Source of the DNA: CAYRYU01 sp964428355
GTDB taxonomy: Bacteria; Muiribacteriota; Ozemobacteria; Ozemobacterales; Ozemobacteraceae
NCBI GenBank assembly: GCA_964428355.1
Contig: CAYRYU010000013.1
Location: 1 to 64,000 of the forward strand
Direction of reading: 5' to 3'
DNA: 64,000 nucleotides
In this document: positions 25,384 to 34,308 of the stretch, in pieces
Position numbering within the stretch: the first letter of the stretch is position 1
How the letters are laid out: each line of letters opens with the position of its first letter
The notes under the pieces: generated by a model
What the model saw: the letters and a program-made list of their open reading frames with translations, nothing else
What the model was told of the DNA's origin: nothing
Database searches by the model: none
Made by a program: the position numbers and the translations under genes

Positions 25384-25968
25384 CTATTCGAGAGCTGCAG
25401 TGGCGGCCAGAGTCTTCTCCCGGTTGAGAAGCAGGTAACACTCACGGCAGGATGCTATGTACTTGTCGAAACCTCCCACGTCGATCTCCCTGTCATCCTT
25501 TACGGTCTTGTGGGAAATGGTCCCCTCGTATTCGCCACAACGCGCACAGACCGCCTTTTTCTTGATGATCGAATCGGCATGTGCCATAAGGAGCATGGTC
25601 GTCTCGAAAGGGTGGTTCTTGAAATTGAGGTCCAGTCCTGAACAGAAGAGGTTGATCCCCGCGCCGAGGATTTGAAGGGATACCTCTCTCAGATCTGGGG
25701 AAAAGAACTGGATTTCGTCGATGAAGACCGCCCTCTCATCTCCCGCAATGTGCTGGAGAATATCCCGTGCGGACTGGACCGGGATCGCCTCGATTTTTGC
25801 GCTGGTGTGGGAAACGATGAAGGTCCGATCATACCTGTCGTCCATGACGGGCTTGAAAACTTTGATCTTCTTGCGGCCCAACGTATAGATTTCCACATAG
25901 GAAATCAGTTCGGACGTCTTTCCCGAGTACATCGGCCCCACGATGACCGTCAGCCTGGATTTTTCCAT
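25384..25968 (-). CDS. tdk: Thymidine kinase (type II)
   Basis: The 194-residue enzyme phosphorylates thymidine to dTMP in pyrimidine salvage. It has the P-loop GPMYSGKTSELI, AVFIDEIQFF (Walker B), a lasso loop with SGLDLNFKNHPF, and the structural zinc site formed by CARCGEYEG and CRECY. Length is typical for type II enzymes. GGAGG lies 6 bp upstream of the ATG. It is the first gene of a two-gene leftward unit. Confidence 0.97.
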   Translation of the reverse strand: MEKSRLTVIVGPMYSGKTSELISYVEIYTLGRKKIKVFKPVMDDRYDRTFIVSHTSAKIEAIPVQSARDILQHIAGDERAVFIDEIQFFSPDLREVSLQILGAGINLFCSGLDLNFKNHPFETTMLLMAHADSIIKKKAVCARCGEYEGTISHKTVKDDREIDVGGFDKYIASCRECYLLLNREKTLAATAALE

Positions 25969-26302
25969 CTCTCACCTCCGCAGGCGGGAATTCCGTGGGT
26001 TAGGGTATACCACAGAACCCGTTTCCGGGGAAGGTGGAAACAGTCACGATCCGAAGTAACACTTTTCCCGTCCCGTCCCGTCCTGTCCTGTCCGGTCCGG
26101 TGCCGGGCAGGGGGGGAATGCTTCCTTTCCCCCGAGACATCGGAAATGAGGAACCGAGGTAAGGGATGGCGAAGAGGGCCTTCACCCCTTTGGAATCGTG
26201 GTAGGGTTCGGATTGGGTCCGTCAAACTGCGGAGGCAAGGACCCTCCGACGACGGTCACCCCCTACTTCGCCAACCTCAAGGTCTTGGTCAGGAACTGAC
26301 TT
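25969..26302. other. Intergenic region with short tandem repeat and a decayed frame
   Basis: This 334-bp gap between tdk and the GH3-like gene contains a seven-copy 5-bp repeat (26067-26101). It also holds an open plus-strand frame from 26150 to a stop at 26297-26299, ending TVTPYFANLKVLVRN with no plausible start. The latter may be the tail of a deleted gene. I see no RNA gene. Confidence 0.4.
26067..26101. repeat. Pentanucleotide tandem repeat, seven units
   Basis: Units are CCCGT three times, CCTGT twice and CCGGT twice, all in register over 35 bp. The ordered variation suggests stepwise duplication of units that had already mutated. It lies about 100 bp upstream of the tdk start. Confidence 0.9.
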
Positions 26303-27985
26303 TCAGCGGGCGTTTTTCCCGGCAAACCATTCCCTCCAGCCCGAAGAACGCACCAGTGCAAGGAGTTTCATCGTGCTGATGGTTCGGAATTCGCGCGTGA
26401 ATCTCTCCATGACGCTTTCACGGAAATTCTCGGGGGAAAGATCGACGGAAAGAACCTCCGAATGCGCCAGTTGTCCGGTTTCCCTGCACCAGGAATAGTG
26501 GAAGTTTTCCTTCAATCCCGATTCAAGAGCAGCAGCCAGCTCTCCCGGCGCGCTGCCCGACCTCGGTCCCGGGAAAAAGAGAACGTAGCGTGGGGGGGCG
26601 GCTGAGGGTGATTCCGGGGCCAAAAAGCCCATTCGTTCTTTTCCCAGGATTTTCAGCAGGGTTTTCTCCACGTGGGACGAATTCAACTTCTCCCCGCGCA
26701 AATCCGAAACGAACCCCTCTTTGCCAAGGAAGGTCAGACACGGAAGATTTCGCCACATTCCATCAACCCTGATGCGGTCGTGAAGCCGGTACCGATACAA
26801 CCCTCCAGGGGTGGTCACAATAACGCGATAAGTCTTTCCACTTGTCAATTCCCAGGCAGGAACGACCTCTTCCCGCAAATCCGGCTCGGCCTTCTCGAAT
26901 TCGAAGAAACCTGAAAGAGCTGCCAGGACTGGGGCGGGGCTTCCGAGAATGGGGAAAGAAACCACACCTTCCGTTGCCAGCAGACCTTTTCCCTGAATGG
27001 TCACTCCCGGGAACGAGGCCTTCAGCTCGCCGGTTCCCTCCGCCGCAGAGCCGTGGGTCCAGGTGCTGATGAGCGCAACCTTGGGCCAGATCTCCCTTCC
27101 GAAGCCGGGGGACCTGAACGCGGACGGGGGAAGTGCCGCGATCTGGTCTGCCCTTTCAGGTTTCGGGGGCGCGGCCATGGCTGCTTTGATCGAGCCGATT
27201 TCGACCGGGGACATTTCGGAACCGGGCATCCCATCGCACGTTCCATGCCTGATGTCCGCGGCCAGGCGTTGCCGGAACTCGTCGAGATGGGAGAATAGAA
27301 CCGTGAGGAAAGACGGATGCCAGAGGGAGATCAGGCGGAGGTCCGTCGTACGCAGCAGGGAAAGGAGGGAACAGTATCTCCAGGCGTCGATCGAAGAGAT
27401 GCGACCCACGGTTCCGGGAACCGCCATCATGCGGTCCAGGACGGCGGAAACCCTCCCCCCAAAATACTCCACGTCATCCGAAAACCCGACCGGGACGCCC
27501 CCGACGGTCTTTTCGCGGTCGGAATACCTTGGAGTGATCACCCAGTAGGACGGTCCTCCCCATATCATGGGGAGGTGGGAATACAGGTCACACACCCACG
27601 GATGGAGCGCCCGGGCGAAAGACTCCTGGAGGGGGGCTGTGTATGGGATCAGCTTGGTCGCGGATGTCGACCCGCTCGATTTTTCGAAGAGCCGCACAGG
27701 GTCGGCCGAAAGGACCGCTCTCTCCCCAGCCGCCATCCTGCCGATCTCCCCACGGATGTCTTCATGATCAACTATGGGAACACGCTCCGCGAAGGTCCGG
27801 GCGTTCCGGATCGATCCGAAACCAAACTTCCGGCCGTACCGGGTTTCGGCATTACGGGCGAGTATCTCACGAAGGACCCTTGTCTGAACCCGCTCGAGAG
27901 ACCCTTTTGAGGCCCGGTGGAAATCGAGGGTGTTTGGAATGGTCGAGGCCAGCCAGATTCCCTGAAGTGCGTAATGGAGAAGCAT
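26303..27985 (-). CDS. GH3-type acyl-acid-amido synthetase
   Basis: The 560-residue protein matches the GH3 family of adenylating enzymes, which in plants couple jasmonate or auxin to amino acids; bacterial members have unknown substrates. Supporting features are the N-terminal RVLREILARNAETRYGRKFGF, the ATP-binding KSSGSTSATKLIPYT, LISTWTHGSAAEGT, GLLATEGVVSFP, TTPGGLYRYRLHD and FLGKEGFVSDLRGEKLNSSHVEKT. Family knowledge predicts carboxylate activation with ATP and transfer to an amine. It is the last gene of a six-gene operon, 5 bp after a GNAT-like gene. Confidence 0.88.
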   Translation of the reverse strand: MLLHYALQGIWLASTIPNTLDFHRASKGSLERVQTRVLREILARNAETRYGRKFGFGSIRNARTFAERVPIVDHEDIRGEIGRMAAGERAVLSADPVRLFEKSSGSTSATKLIPYTAPLQESFARALHPWVCDLYSHLPMIWGGPSYWVITPRYSDREKTVGGVPVGFSDDVEYFGGRVSAVLDRMMAVPGTVGRISSIDAWRYCSLLSLLRTTDLRLISLWHPSFLTVLFSHLDEFRQRLAADIRHGTCDGMPGSEMSPVEIGSIKAAMAAPPKPERADQIAALPPSAFRSPGFGREIWPKVALISTWTHGSAAEGTGELKASFPGVTIQGKGLLATEGVVSFPILGSPAPVLAALSGFFEFEKAEPDLREEVVPAWELTSGKTYRVIVTTPGGLYRYRLHDRIRVDGMWRNLPCLTFLGKEGFVSDLRGEKLNSSHVEKTLLKILGKERMGFLAPESPSAAPPRYVLFFPGPRSGSAPGELAAALESGLKENFHYSWCRETGQLAHSEVLSVDLSPENFRESVMERFTREFRTISTMKLLALVRSSGWREWFAGKNAR

Positions 27986-27990
27986 CTGCC

Positions 27991-28704
27991 TCAGACCCGA
28001 AGAACGCGGCGGATGAAGGGTTGGAGATTGTCGATGTGAAGATGTGCGATACAGGCAAGCTCCGCTCCGTCACTCCAGTCGGGGTTCGAACGGAGAAAGA
28101 AATTGATGTGCGGATCAAGCCGGCGTTCGTCTGGGACATCCGCGACTCCTTCCCTCAATGGGGTGGGGTGGGCGAGGCGGATGATCCCGGTTTCGGGATC
28201 GTAGCGGTCACCGAAAAGCCTCCCGCCCAGCTCGTTTCTGATGGTGTTGAACCCCGCCGGAATGGGGGCATCGAAACGGGGATAGAACTCCTTGAAGAAA
28301 ACCGGAAGGAAACGATAGGTCTTGTACCCGCTCGATATCAGGAACCAATAAAGGGGGATCTCGGGCTCGGCCTCGATCCGGGTGAGCATGAAGCGACCCC
28401 AGACCTTGGGAAGCTCAAGACTTCCCCAGTAGCGCTTCTCGATGATCGTGTCTCCACTGTAGAGCGCCCTGAACCAGGCTCCCCCCACCGCCATCCGGAT
28501 TTCCTTCAGGGATGTGAAACCCTGAAGGGTGCCGCCCTCGTCCTCGAGCAAGATGGCCCAGTCCTTTTCTGACAGGTCATTCAGGAAGACCTTCCGGTTC
28601 GCGATGTAGTGACGATCCATGAGTGAAAACATGCTTTCCCTGGTATCCAGGGGAATCTCCCTGGTCTCGACGACACGGCCCCTGAGAAGTCGGATCTCGC
28701 TCAT
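27991..28704 (-). CDS. GNAT-like protein, 237 residues
   Basis: The protein has a GNAT-like layout: an N-terminal strand/helix (RESMFSLMDRHYIANRKVFLNDLSEKDW split over two motifs), LEDEGGTLQGFTSLKEI, then ALYSGDTIIEKRYWGSLELP and LYWFLISSGYKTYRFLPVFF. The last two resemble a family of putative acyl-transfer proteins in which the acetyl-CoA loop is not canonical. No clear R-x-x-G-x-G/A is visible, so catalytic activity is uncertain. ATG 28704 has AAGG 7 bp upstream and lies 10 bp after the preceding stop. It sits between a larger GNAT-like gene and the GH3 gene. Confidence 0.6.
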   Translation of the reverse strand: MSEIRLLRGRVVETREIPLDTRESMFSLMDRHYIANRKVFLNDLSEKDWAILLEDEGGTLQGFTSLKEIRMAVGGAWFRALYSGDTIIEKRYWGSLELPKVWGRFMLTRIEAEPEIPLYWFLISSGYKTYRFLPVFFKEFYPRFDAPIPAGFNTIRNELGGRLFGDRYDPETGIIRLAHPTPLREGVADVPDERRLDPHINFFLRSNPDWSDGAELACIAHLHIDNLQPFIRRVLRV

Positions 28705-28714
28705 GAGCTGCCTT

Positions 28715-29899
28715 TCACAATGATCCAAGGTTCGGAAAAAGCGGAGTCTCCGCGGAAATCGGAAGAGTGGCGGTTTCCGGCCAGGCTACCTGGTACAAAC
28801 GGCTGAAATATGGCAGGTGGTGGACGGTTCTCAATGCCCGGGTATGAATGGAGGGTTCCGGACATCCCCATGCCGCGAAAAGGTAATGGGAGTGAAGAAC
28901 CGCCCGGATCGCTTCCCGAAGGAGAACTCGGAGGTGGCGAAATTCGGCCGGTGGAGAGACCGCCCAGGGATCGAGAAGGACGAAGGGGATGTCGCGGTGC
29001 GGGTCGGGAAAAGGCGGAAAACCGAGCCGGGAGGAGATCGCGTTCCAAGCCTGGAGTCCGAGGGCGATCGGCACTGGAAGATTTCCGAGTCTTACCTGCT
29101 TTCGGTGGGAGGGGTCCCAGATTCCTATGGCCCCGCAGAGGTTCCCCCCTTCGAAAAGTCCAAGGAAGCGTTCTACGGGGAGACCGGGGAAGGCGCTGTG
29201 GCGGTCGCCGGTGGAATCATCCGGCTGTATCACGGGGACCCCTTGGTACTGCCCGAATTCCCTGAATAATCCCACCAGGGCGTGGATGTCCGCCATGCCG
29301 AGGAACCGGGTGGAAAGACATGTGGAAGGGGCGGTCTCACGGTTCCGAAAAGGCCACCTCCTACCCGGGCCCCGAAGCGGAATGAAGGCGGTGAGAAACC
29401 TGTGCAGGAAATGGTACCGGGGGAGAGGTCCCCGGCCGTCAGGGTTTTCGAGAAGCTGGATCGCCCTGTCGTTTCCTTCAAGGATCGAAGTGAAGGTCAG
29501 GGCCGCGGGGTCTTCGCGGCAGGCTTCCCGGAATGCCTGGTATCCCCGGAAAAACCTCGTTCCGCCCTGGAAATCGGGGGCAATTCGGAGGTTGTGGATA
29601 TAGGCGACACTCCCCGGTTTCCCATCCACGAAAGCGTTTCTGAGCGACCGGACTCCGAGGGAGACGATACGCTCGGGAATCTCTGGGTCCCGGGAATAGA
29701 CCAGGAAATGCTTCCGGCCGTATGCCGCGAGAGCTTCGAAAAATGAGGGCTCGGTCCGGAAATCCAGGTTCAGACCCCTTGTGTTCATGCGGCATTCCCT
29801 TTCCAGACGGCGAATACCGGCGTCGAGAACGTCATCACCCGCTTCCGCAGGGGAATCCGCGTTCAGGATGCGGGCGTGGTAGGGGGGGGTGATGTTCAT
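28715..29899 (-). CDS. GNAT-like acyltransferase, 394 residues
   Basis: The first ~170 residues look like a GNAT domain: KHFLVYSRDPEIPERIVSLG, AYIHNLRIAPDFQGGTRFFR (beta-4 plus acyl-CoA-binding turn), and ALTFTSILEGNDRAIQLLEN (the late strand and helix). The second half has another GNAT-like pattern around GLFEGGNLCGAIGIWDPS, so it may be a tandem GNAT. The substrate is unknown. Its ATG overlaps the upstream radical SAM stop by 4 bp, so it is translationally coupled to that enzyme. Confidence 0.7.
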   Translation of the reverse strand: MNITPPYHARILNADSPAEAGDDVLDAGIRRLERECRMNTRGLNLDFRTEPSFFEALAAYGRKHFLVYSRDPEIPERIVSLGVRSLRNAFVDGKPGSVAYIHNLRIAPDFQGGTRFFRGYQAFREACREDPAALTFTSILEGNDRAIQLLENPDGRGPLPRYHFLHRFLTAFIPLRGPGRRWPFRNRETAPSTCLSTRFLGMADIHALVGLFREFGQYQGVPVIQPDDSTGDRHSAFPGLPVERFLGLFEGGNLCGAIGIWDPSHRKQVRLGNLPVPIALGLQAWNAISSRLGFPPFPDPHRDIPFVLLDPWAVSPPAEFRHLRVLLREAIRAVLHSHYLFAAWGCPEPSIHTRALRTVHHLPYFSRLYQVAWPETATLPISAETPLFPNLGSL

Positions 29900-31257
29900 C
29901 CGGCCTCAGGGGCGGGAATTCGAGGGTTCCCCTCGTTTCCGAACCCGAGTGGAAGCCCGAACTTCTGGTCCACTTCACGTTTTCCGAAGAGATTCTGGGA
30001 AAGGAAAAGTGCCGCGATCGGAAGACTTTGCGCGTTGGTCTGGAAATCGAGGCCCCGCCGGACGATGGATCGCAGGGAATAGAATTTCTTCCGGTACCGT
30101 CGGCAGGATTCCGCGACTTCCTTGGCTTCCATTCCGATGGTGCGGAAGGGGACCTCACCGAAACGGAATTCCGGGTCGAGCCACCAACGATCGAACCGCA
30201 TCCGGCCCTCGGTTTCCAGGCGGGCGTAGAGGGGGGTCCCTGGGAAGGGTACCAGATGGTTGAAAGCGGCGAGAAAGAAACGGTGCCGGAGGATGAACTC
30301 AAGGGTATGGGGGAAGGAGGAAAGGTCATCCCCGTCGGCACCGAAAAGGAAGGTCGCATAGACGCAGATCCGGTTTTGTCGGATGTTGGCCAGAGCCCGC
30401 TCGTATGCTTCGATCGAACCGTTACACCGTTTGTTGAACCTCGCGATGAGATCGGGACGGAGGGACTCGAATCCGATGAGGACCCCCATGCAGCCTGCCT
30501 CGGCCATTTCCCTTACGAGACCTGAATCGCATGCCGCGTCCACGCTGATCTGGCTGACCCACTTCACTCCGAGAGGTTTGATTACCCTGCATAGTGCGAA
30601 TGCGGCTGGGATGTCTGCCGCGAGATTATCGTCGATCAGGAAGACGTTCTTCTGGCCGCTCTTCCGGATCTCTTCCGCAACATCTTCGGGGGGGCGGAAA
30701 GCGTGGTTTCCCCGATAAAACGAAGTGATGGAGCAAAAGCTGCAATGGAAACGGCAACCGCGTGAAAACTCGACGAGGGCGAGGGGAAGGTAACCTCTCC
30801 CCGAGTATACCTCTCGGCGCGGAAAGAGACCGGGAGTCGGCGCCTGGCGCGGCCCCGAGTACGATTTTCGGAGGGTTCCCCTCCTGAAATCGGCGAGGAG
30901 CTCGGGCCAGACTCCCTCCGCCGATCCTTGGACGACCGAATCGGCAAAATGCAACGCCTCGTCCGGAAACAGGGTGGGGTGGTAGCCTCCCATCACGACC
31001 GGGACTCCGCGGGACCGGAAGTTGTCCGCGATCTGGTAGGCGCGCCGGGCGGTGTAGGTTTCCACGGTGATCCCGACGAGATCGGCGGGTTTCGAGTAGT
31101 CGATGGGTTCCATCCGGTCGTCCTGGATGGTGACATCCCATTCGGATGGAGTGAGTGCGGCCAGAAGTGCAAGCACGAGGGGTTCCATCTGCCAGGTTGC
31201 GATATACTCTTCACCCGGTTTCCGGCCTATCGAAGGCATGATGAGGGTGAGCTTCAT
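29896..31257 (-). CDS. B12-binding-type radical SAM protein (copy 1)
   Basis: The 453-residue protein has an N-terminal Rossmann-like cobalamin-binding-type domain (about 1-150, with VPVVMGGYHPTLFPDEALHFADS). It is followed by a radical SAM core whose cluster motif is CRFHCSFC (CxxxCxxC) near residue 185, then VFLIDDNLAAD and IGFESLRPD. The DxHxxG cobalamin motif is not evident, as in many members. Such enzymes methylate unactivated carbons or rearrange substrates in lipid and natural-product pathways; the substrate here is unknown. ATG 31257 overlaps the upstream radical SAM stop by 4 bp. It resembles the two copies at 60.3-63.0 kb. Confidence 0.88.
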   Translation of the reverse strand: MKLTLIMPSIGRKPGEEYIATWQMEPLVLALLAALTPSEWDVTIQDDRMEPIDYSKPADLVGITVETYTARRAYQIADNFRSRGVPVVMGGYHPTLFPDEALHFADSVVQGSAEGVWPELLADFRRGTLRKSYSGPRQAPTPGLFPRREVYSGRGYLPLALVEFSRGCRFHCSFCSITSFYRGNHAFRPPEDVAEEIRKSGQKNVFLIDDNLAADIPAAFALCRVIKPLGVKWVSQISVDAACDSGLVREMAEAGCMGVLIGFESLRPDLIARFNKRCNGSIEAYERALANIRQNRICVYATFLFGADGDDLSSFPHTLEFILRHRFFLAAFNHLVPFPGTPLYARLETEGRMRFDRWWLDPEFRFGEVPFRTIGMEAKEVAESCRRYRKKFYSLRSIVRRGLDFQTNAQSLPIAALFLSQNLFGKREVDQKFGLPLGFGNEGNPRIPAPEAG

Positions 31258-32594
31258 GCCGCGGGGATTCCCTCGTGTGCGTCCTCCAAAAGGAGTTGAT
31301 CGGACATCTGCCTCAATCGAACCGCATAAGCGCGGTAGCCCAGGTTGAGCCCGATCGCGAACCCGGTTGAGGTCCGGGAGCCCAGCAACCGCCTGGCGAT
31401 CGAAGGGATCCGGTAAGCGTTTTCCCAGGCCCAGTGCAATCCTTCCCTCAGGCGATCGGCTGACATCCCCTTCGGTCTTACCACGATATGTTCCACGTCG
31501 TACAAGGTCCAATCTCGGGTGAGGATGCGGTTTTCGGCCTCCAGCTTGCGGAATGCGGCGGTATTGGGGAATGGAGTGTAGGTGGAAAAACGGGGAAGGT
31601 CAACATGTGCCTTGTCGCAAAAATCGAGGGTCCGGTGGAAGATGTCGGGCTTGTCCTCGTCGAGCCCGAAAACGAAGCAGGCCTGGACCCCCATGCCGTG
31701 ATCGTGCATCCGTTTCACGAGGTCGCGGTAGAAGTCCACCGAGTTGTGGTCTTTCTGGATGGAGCCGATGGACATCTGGTTGACCGACTCGAAGCCGATC
31801 AGAAGGCCCTTGCAGCCACTTTCCCCCACGATTTTCATCAGTTCTGGATCTTTCCCGATCTTGGTGGTGGAGAGGCCGAACCACTTTTTCCCGACCTTCC
31901 GCATCTCACGGAACAGGTCTTTGGCGAAGGGCGGGTCCTCCATCGGGCTGGGGTCGACGAGAACGAACTCCTTCCCGGGAAGGGATGCTGCTTCCGCGAC
32001 CACCTCGTCGATCGGGCGACGATAGAAGTTGCTTCCCCATGTGGCGGGTATCGAGCAGAAATCGCAGTCGTTAAGGCACCCCCGGGTGGCCCAGATCGTG
32101 GCGGTGGTGATGTATCTTTCCTTTTTCAAAAGATCCCGGCGCGCCCACGGCAGGCCTTTCAGATCTGGAGGGCGTGATCCGAAATACCGCTTCTGCATGG
32201 TTCCACGCTTGAAGTCCCTCAGCATCTGGGGCCAGGTCTCCTCGCCGAACCCGATGTTGACGACGTCGGCATGTAGCGCGGCTTCGTCCGGACAGAGCGT
32301 GGCGTGGACCCCGCCGATGACGACGGGGATTCCCCTTCGGCGGAAGTGGTCGGCGATGGCGTATCCCCGCGAGGAGGTGCCCGTGATGATCGTTATCGCG
32401 ACCAGATCCGGCCGGGACTCGAAATCCACGAGCTGGACGCCCTCATCGGCGATCTCGATCTGGGCGTCCAGCTCGTCGGGAACATAGGCGGCGAGGGTGG
32501 TCAGCGTGAGCGGGGAGTATCTCAGCGAGATCGGGAAGTTCCCCACCCGGTACCGATGAATGGTGCCGCTGGGCTGGATGAGAAGGATCCTCAT
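31254..32594 (-). CDS. B12-binding-type radical SAM protein (copy 2)
   Basis: This 446-residue protein has an N-terminal cobalamin-binding-type domain (MRILLIQPSGTIHRY, IPVVIGGVHATLCPDEAALH). The radical SAM motif CLNDCDFC lies near residue 170, and ASLPGKEFVLVDPSPMED and LLIGFESVNQMS follow. It is more divergent from the other three radical SAM proteins of the window, which resemble each other. ATG 32594 is 10 bp after the stop of the secreted-protein gene and the gene overlaps the next radical SAM gene by 4 bp. Two different radical SAM enzymes made together suggests sequential modification of one substrate. Confidence 0.87.
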   Translation of the reverse strand: MRILLIQPSGTIHRYRVGNFPISLRYSPLTLTTLAAYVPDELDAQIEIADEGVQLVDFESRPDLVAITIITGTSSRGYAIADHFRRRGIPVVIGGVHATLCPDEAALHADVVNIGFGEETWPQMLRDFKRGTMQKRYFGSRPPDLKGLPWARRDLLKKERYITTATIWATRGCLNDCDFCSIPATWGSNFYRRPIDEVVAEAASLPGKEFVLVDPSPMEDPPFAKDLFREMRKVGKKWFGLSTTKIGKDPELMKIVGESGCKGLLIGFESVNQMSIGSIQKDHNSVDFYRDLVKRMHDHGMGVQACFVFGLDEDKPDIFHRTLDFCDKAHVDLPRFSTYTPFPNTAAFRKLEAENRILTRDWTLYDVEHIVVRPKGMSADRLREGLHWAWENAYRIPSIARRLLGSRTSTGFAIGLNLGYRAYAVRLRQMSDQLLLEDAHEGIPAA

Positions 32595-32604
32595 CGGGAG
32601 GGTT

Positions 32605-34124
32605 TCACTGGTTGTTCTTCCCCCGTCCGCTGAATATGTAGACCATATGTCCGTCGGGGGTCCTCTCGAAGGAGATGTTCTCGAGAATCGGGGTGAACGG
32701 CATTCCCTTGCGGAGGTTGTCGGACGCTTTCTTGAGGAAGAAGTTGATTCCCTGCTCCCCGACGAACTTGGTGAGTTCGGTGGACATCTGATCATCGACG
32801 ATCAGGAGAGCCTCCCTGAAGTTGACGTGTCCGTCCTTGGGGATGAGGAATCCGACGGCCTTGACCGAACAGAGGCCCGTGATGTCGGTTCCCTGGAGAT
32901 AGATGAGGTTCCTGGTTCCCGTGTTCTTCATTTCGAGGGCCTTTTCAGTTACCGCGGTCTTCTGGTTGAGGACCGCGATCTCGGTGTTACCCTCGAGTTC
33001 CTTGAGGATGGCGGAGATCCCGTCGGGTTTCTTGAACTCCATTTTGTAGGACTGCCCGGGCTGGAGAGATCCCATTTCGTAGGCGGCACTTCCCGAGTTC
33101 GGGATGACGTTGAGCTGTTCGTCGTTCTGTACTACCTTGTATTTCTTGAAATACTCGTCACCAAGCAGAGCGGAGACTTCCGTGGCGTTCGAATCGTCCA
33201 ATGCGGCCAGGCCGACATCGGCGANNNNNNNNNNNNNNNNNNNNNNNNNNNNNNNNNNNNNNNNNNNNNNNNNNNNNNNNNNNNNNNNNNNNNNNNNNNN
33301 NNNNNNNNNNNNNNNNNNNNNNNNGCGGAGACTTCCGTGGCGTTCGAATCGTCCAATGCGGCCAGGCCGACATCGGCGAAGGACATGGTCCCTTCGACAA
33401 CGGCAAACCCGTTCGGGGCAACGAAATTCTTCACCTCGACGGTCATGTCGAAAAGGTCGTTGTCCTTGAGGGTTACCGTCACCTTCATCTCGCCCGGGTC
33501 ATTTACCACGGTCTTGAGCTTCGCAAGAAGGTTGGCCTCACGGGAACCGGAAAGCTTTCCGGGAGTACCGTCCTTCTTGGTGACCTCCACGGAGATTCGC
33601 TTCCCGGCCGGCATCTTCGCGGCCGCGGCTTTCGCCGACTGGATCTTCTTTATCAGCTTCTTCCGGTTGGCCTCGAGTTTCTTCCGGTCGACCGTATCAT
33701 CATCGATCTGGTTGGGAGACAGGTAGTTCTCGATCTGGACGGCCATCTGATCGAGGTTCGCGAGGACTTCCCGATCCTTGATCTCCTGCTGGGCCTTGGT
33801 GAAATTGATCCTCTTGAGGGCTTTTTCCAGGACCACGGCGAACATAGCCCGGGCTCCGGAGCGCGAGTTGAACTTTTTCGCGCTCTCCCAAAGCTTGGTG
33901 AACGGAGTGACATCCAGGTCCTTCTCGAGCTTCTCGCGGAGATGGTTGTCGATCTCGTTGACCTTCTCCTTGAAGGCCTCGTCCTGGACTCCTTTCGAAC
34001 TTTGGGAATATGCCGTGATCATTTCGTCGATCATCTGGCCCAGATCCTCCGCCACTGCGGGAATGCAAAAGGCAAGGGCGAAAAGGACGGTAAGAACGCA
34101 AAAACACCTGCTCTTCGGTTTCAT
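32605..34124 (-). CDS. Secreted protein of unknown function, interrupted by an assembly gap
   Basis: Both sides of the 100-N gap read in one protein: the right part begins with a signal peptide (MKPKSRCFCVLTVLFALAFC, cleavage near AVAED), and the left part ends HMVYIFSGRGKNNQ. The 55 bases on either side of the gap are identical, so removing the gap and one copy (155 bp) yields a continuous 454-codon frame. The mature protein is helical in its first ~200 residues and beta-rich later, with no recognised domain. GGGAGG lies 4 bp before the ATG. It is the first gene of the radical SAM/GNAT/GH3 operon. Confidence 0.8.
33225..33324. other. Assembly gap of 100 N with duplicated 55-bp flanks
   Basis: The 55 bases at 33170-33224 recur exactly at 33325-33379, immediately on the other side of the N run. 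Overlapping contig ends of k-mer length were probably joined by a default-size gap rather than merged. Confidence 0.95.
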
Positions 34125-34187
34125 GGGGCCTCCCTCGGAAAGAAATTCTTTTTTCTCGTTCCCTCAACTGATTAGGACAACCGAAAA

Positions 34188-34196
34188 AGTATATCA
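34188..34196 (-). promoter_or_regulatory. Extended -10 promoter for the radical SAM/GNAT/GH3 operon
   Basis: On the minus strand the sequence is TGATATACT, a TGn-extended -10 with a TATACT hexamer. The -35 region (TGGAAT-like) is weak, as is common with extended -10 sites. It lies about 64 bp upstream of the operon's first ATG. Confidence 0.5.
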
Positions 34197-34279
34197 GAAC
34201 CCCGAGCGATATTCCATTGTACCAACTTTCCCGGATTAGAACGTGGGCTTTGGGAATCGGAAACCAGGGAACCGGACGC

Positions 34280-34308
34280 TTGCTTCCGCCGGGGGTATGG
34301 GATATACT
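34280..34308 (+). promoter_or_regulatory. Sigma-70-type promoter for the calcium ATPase
   Basis: TTGCTT at 34280-34285 and TATACT at 34303-34308 are spaced by 17 bp. A leader of about 125 bases would precede the GTG at 34441. Confidence 0.6.

Noticed and set aside
25950..26225. 91-codon minus-strand frame upstream of tdk
   Set aside because: It is built on the 5-bp repeat and the tdk leader, has no ribosome-binding site and no protein-like pattern.
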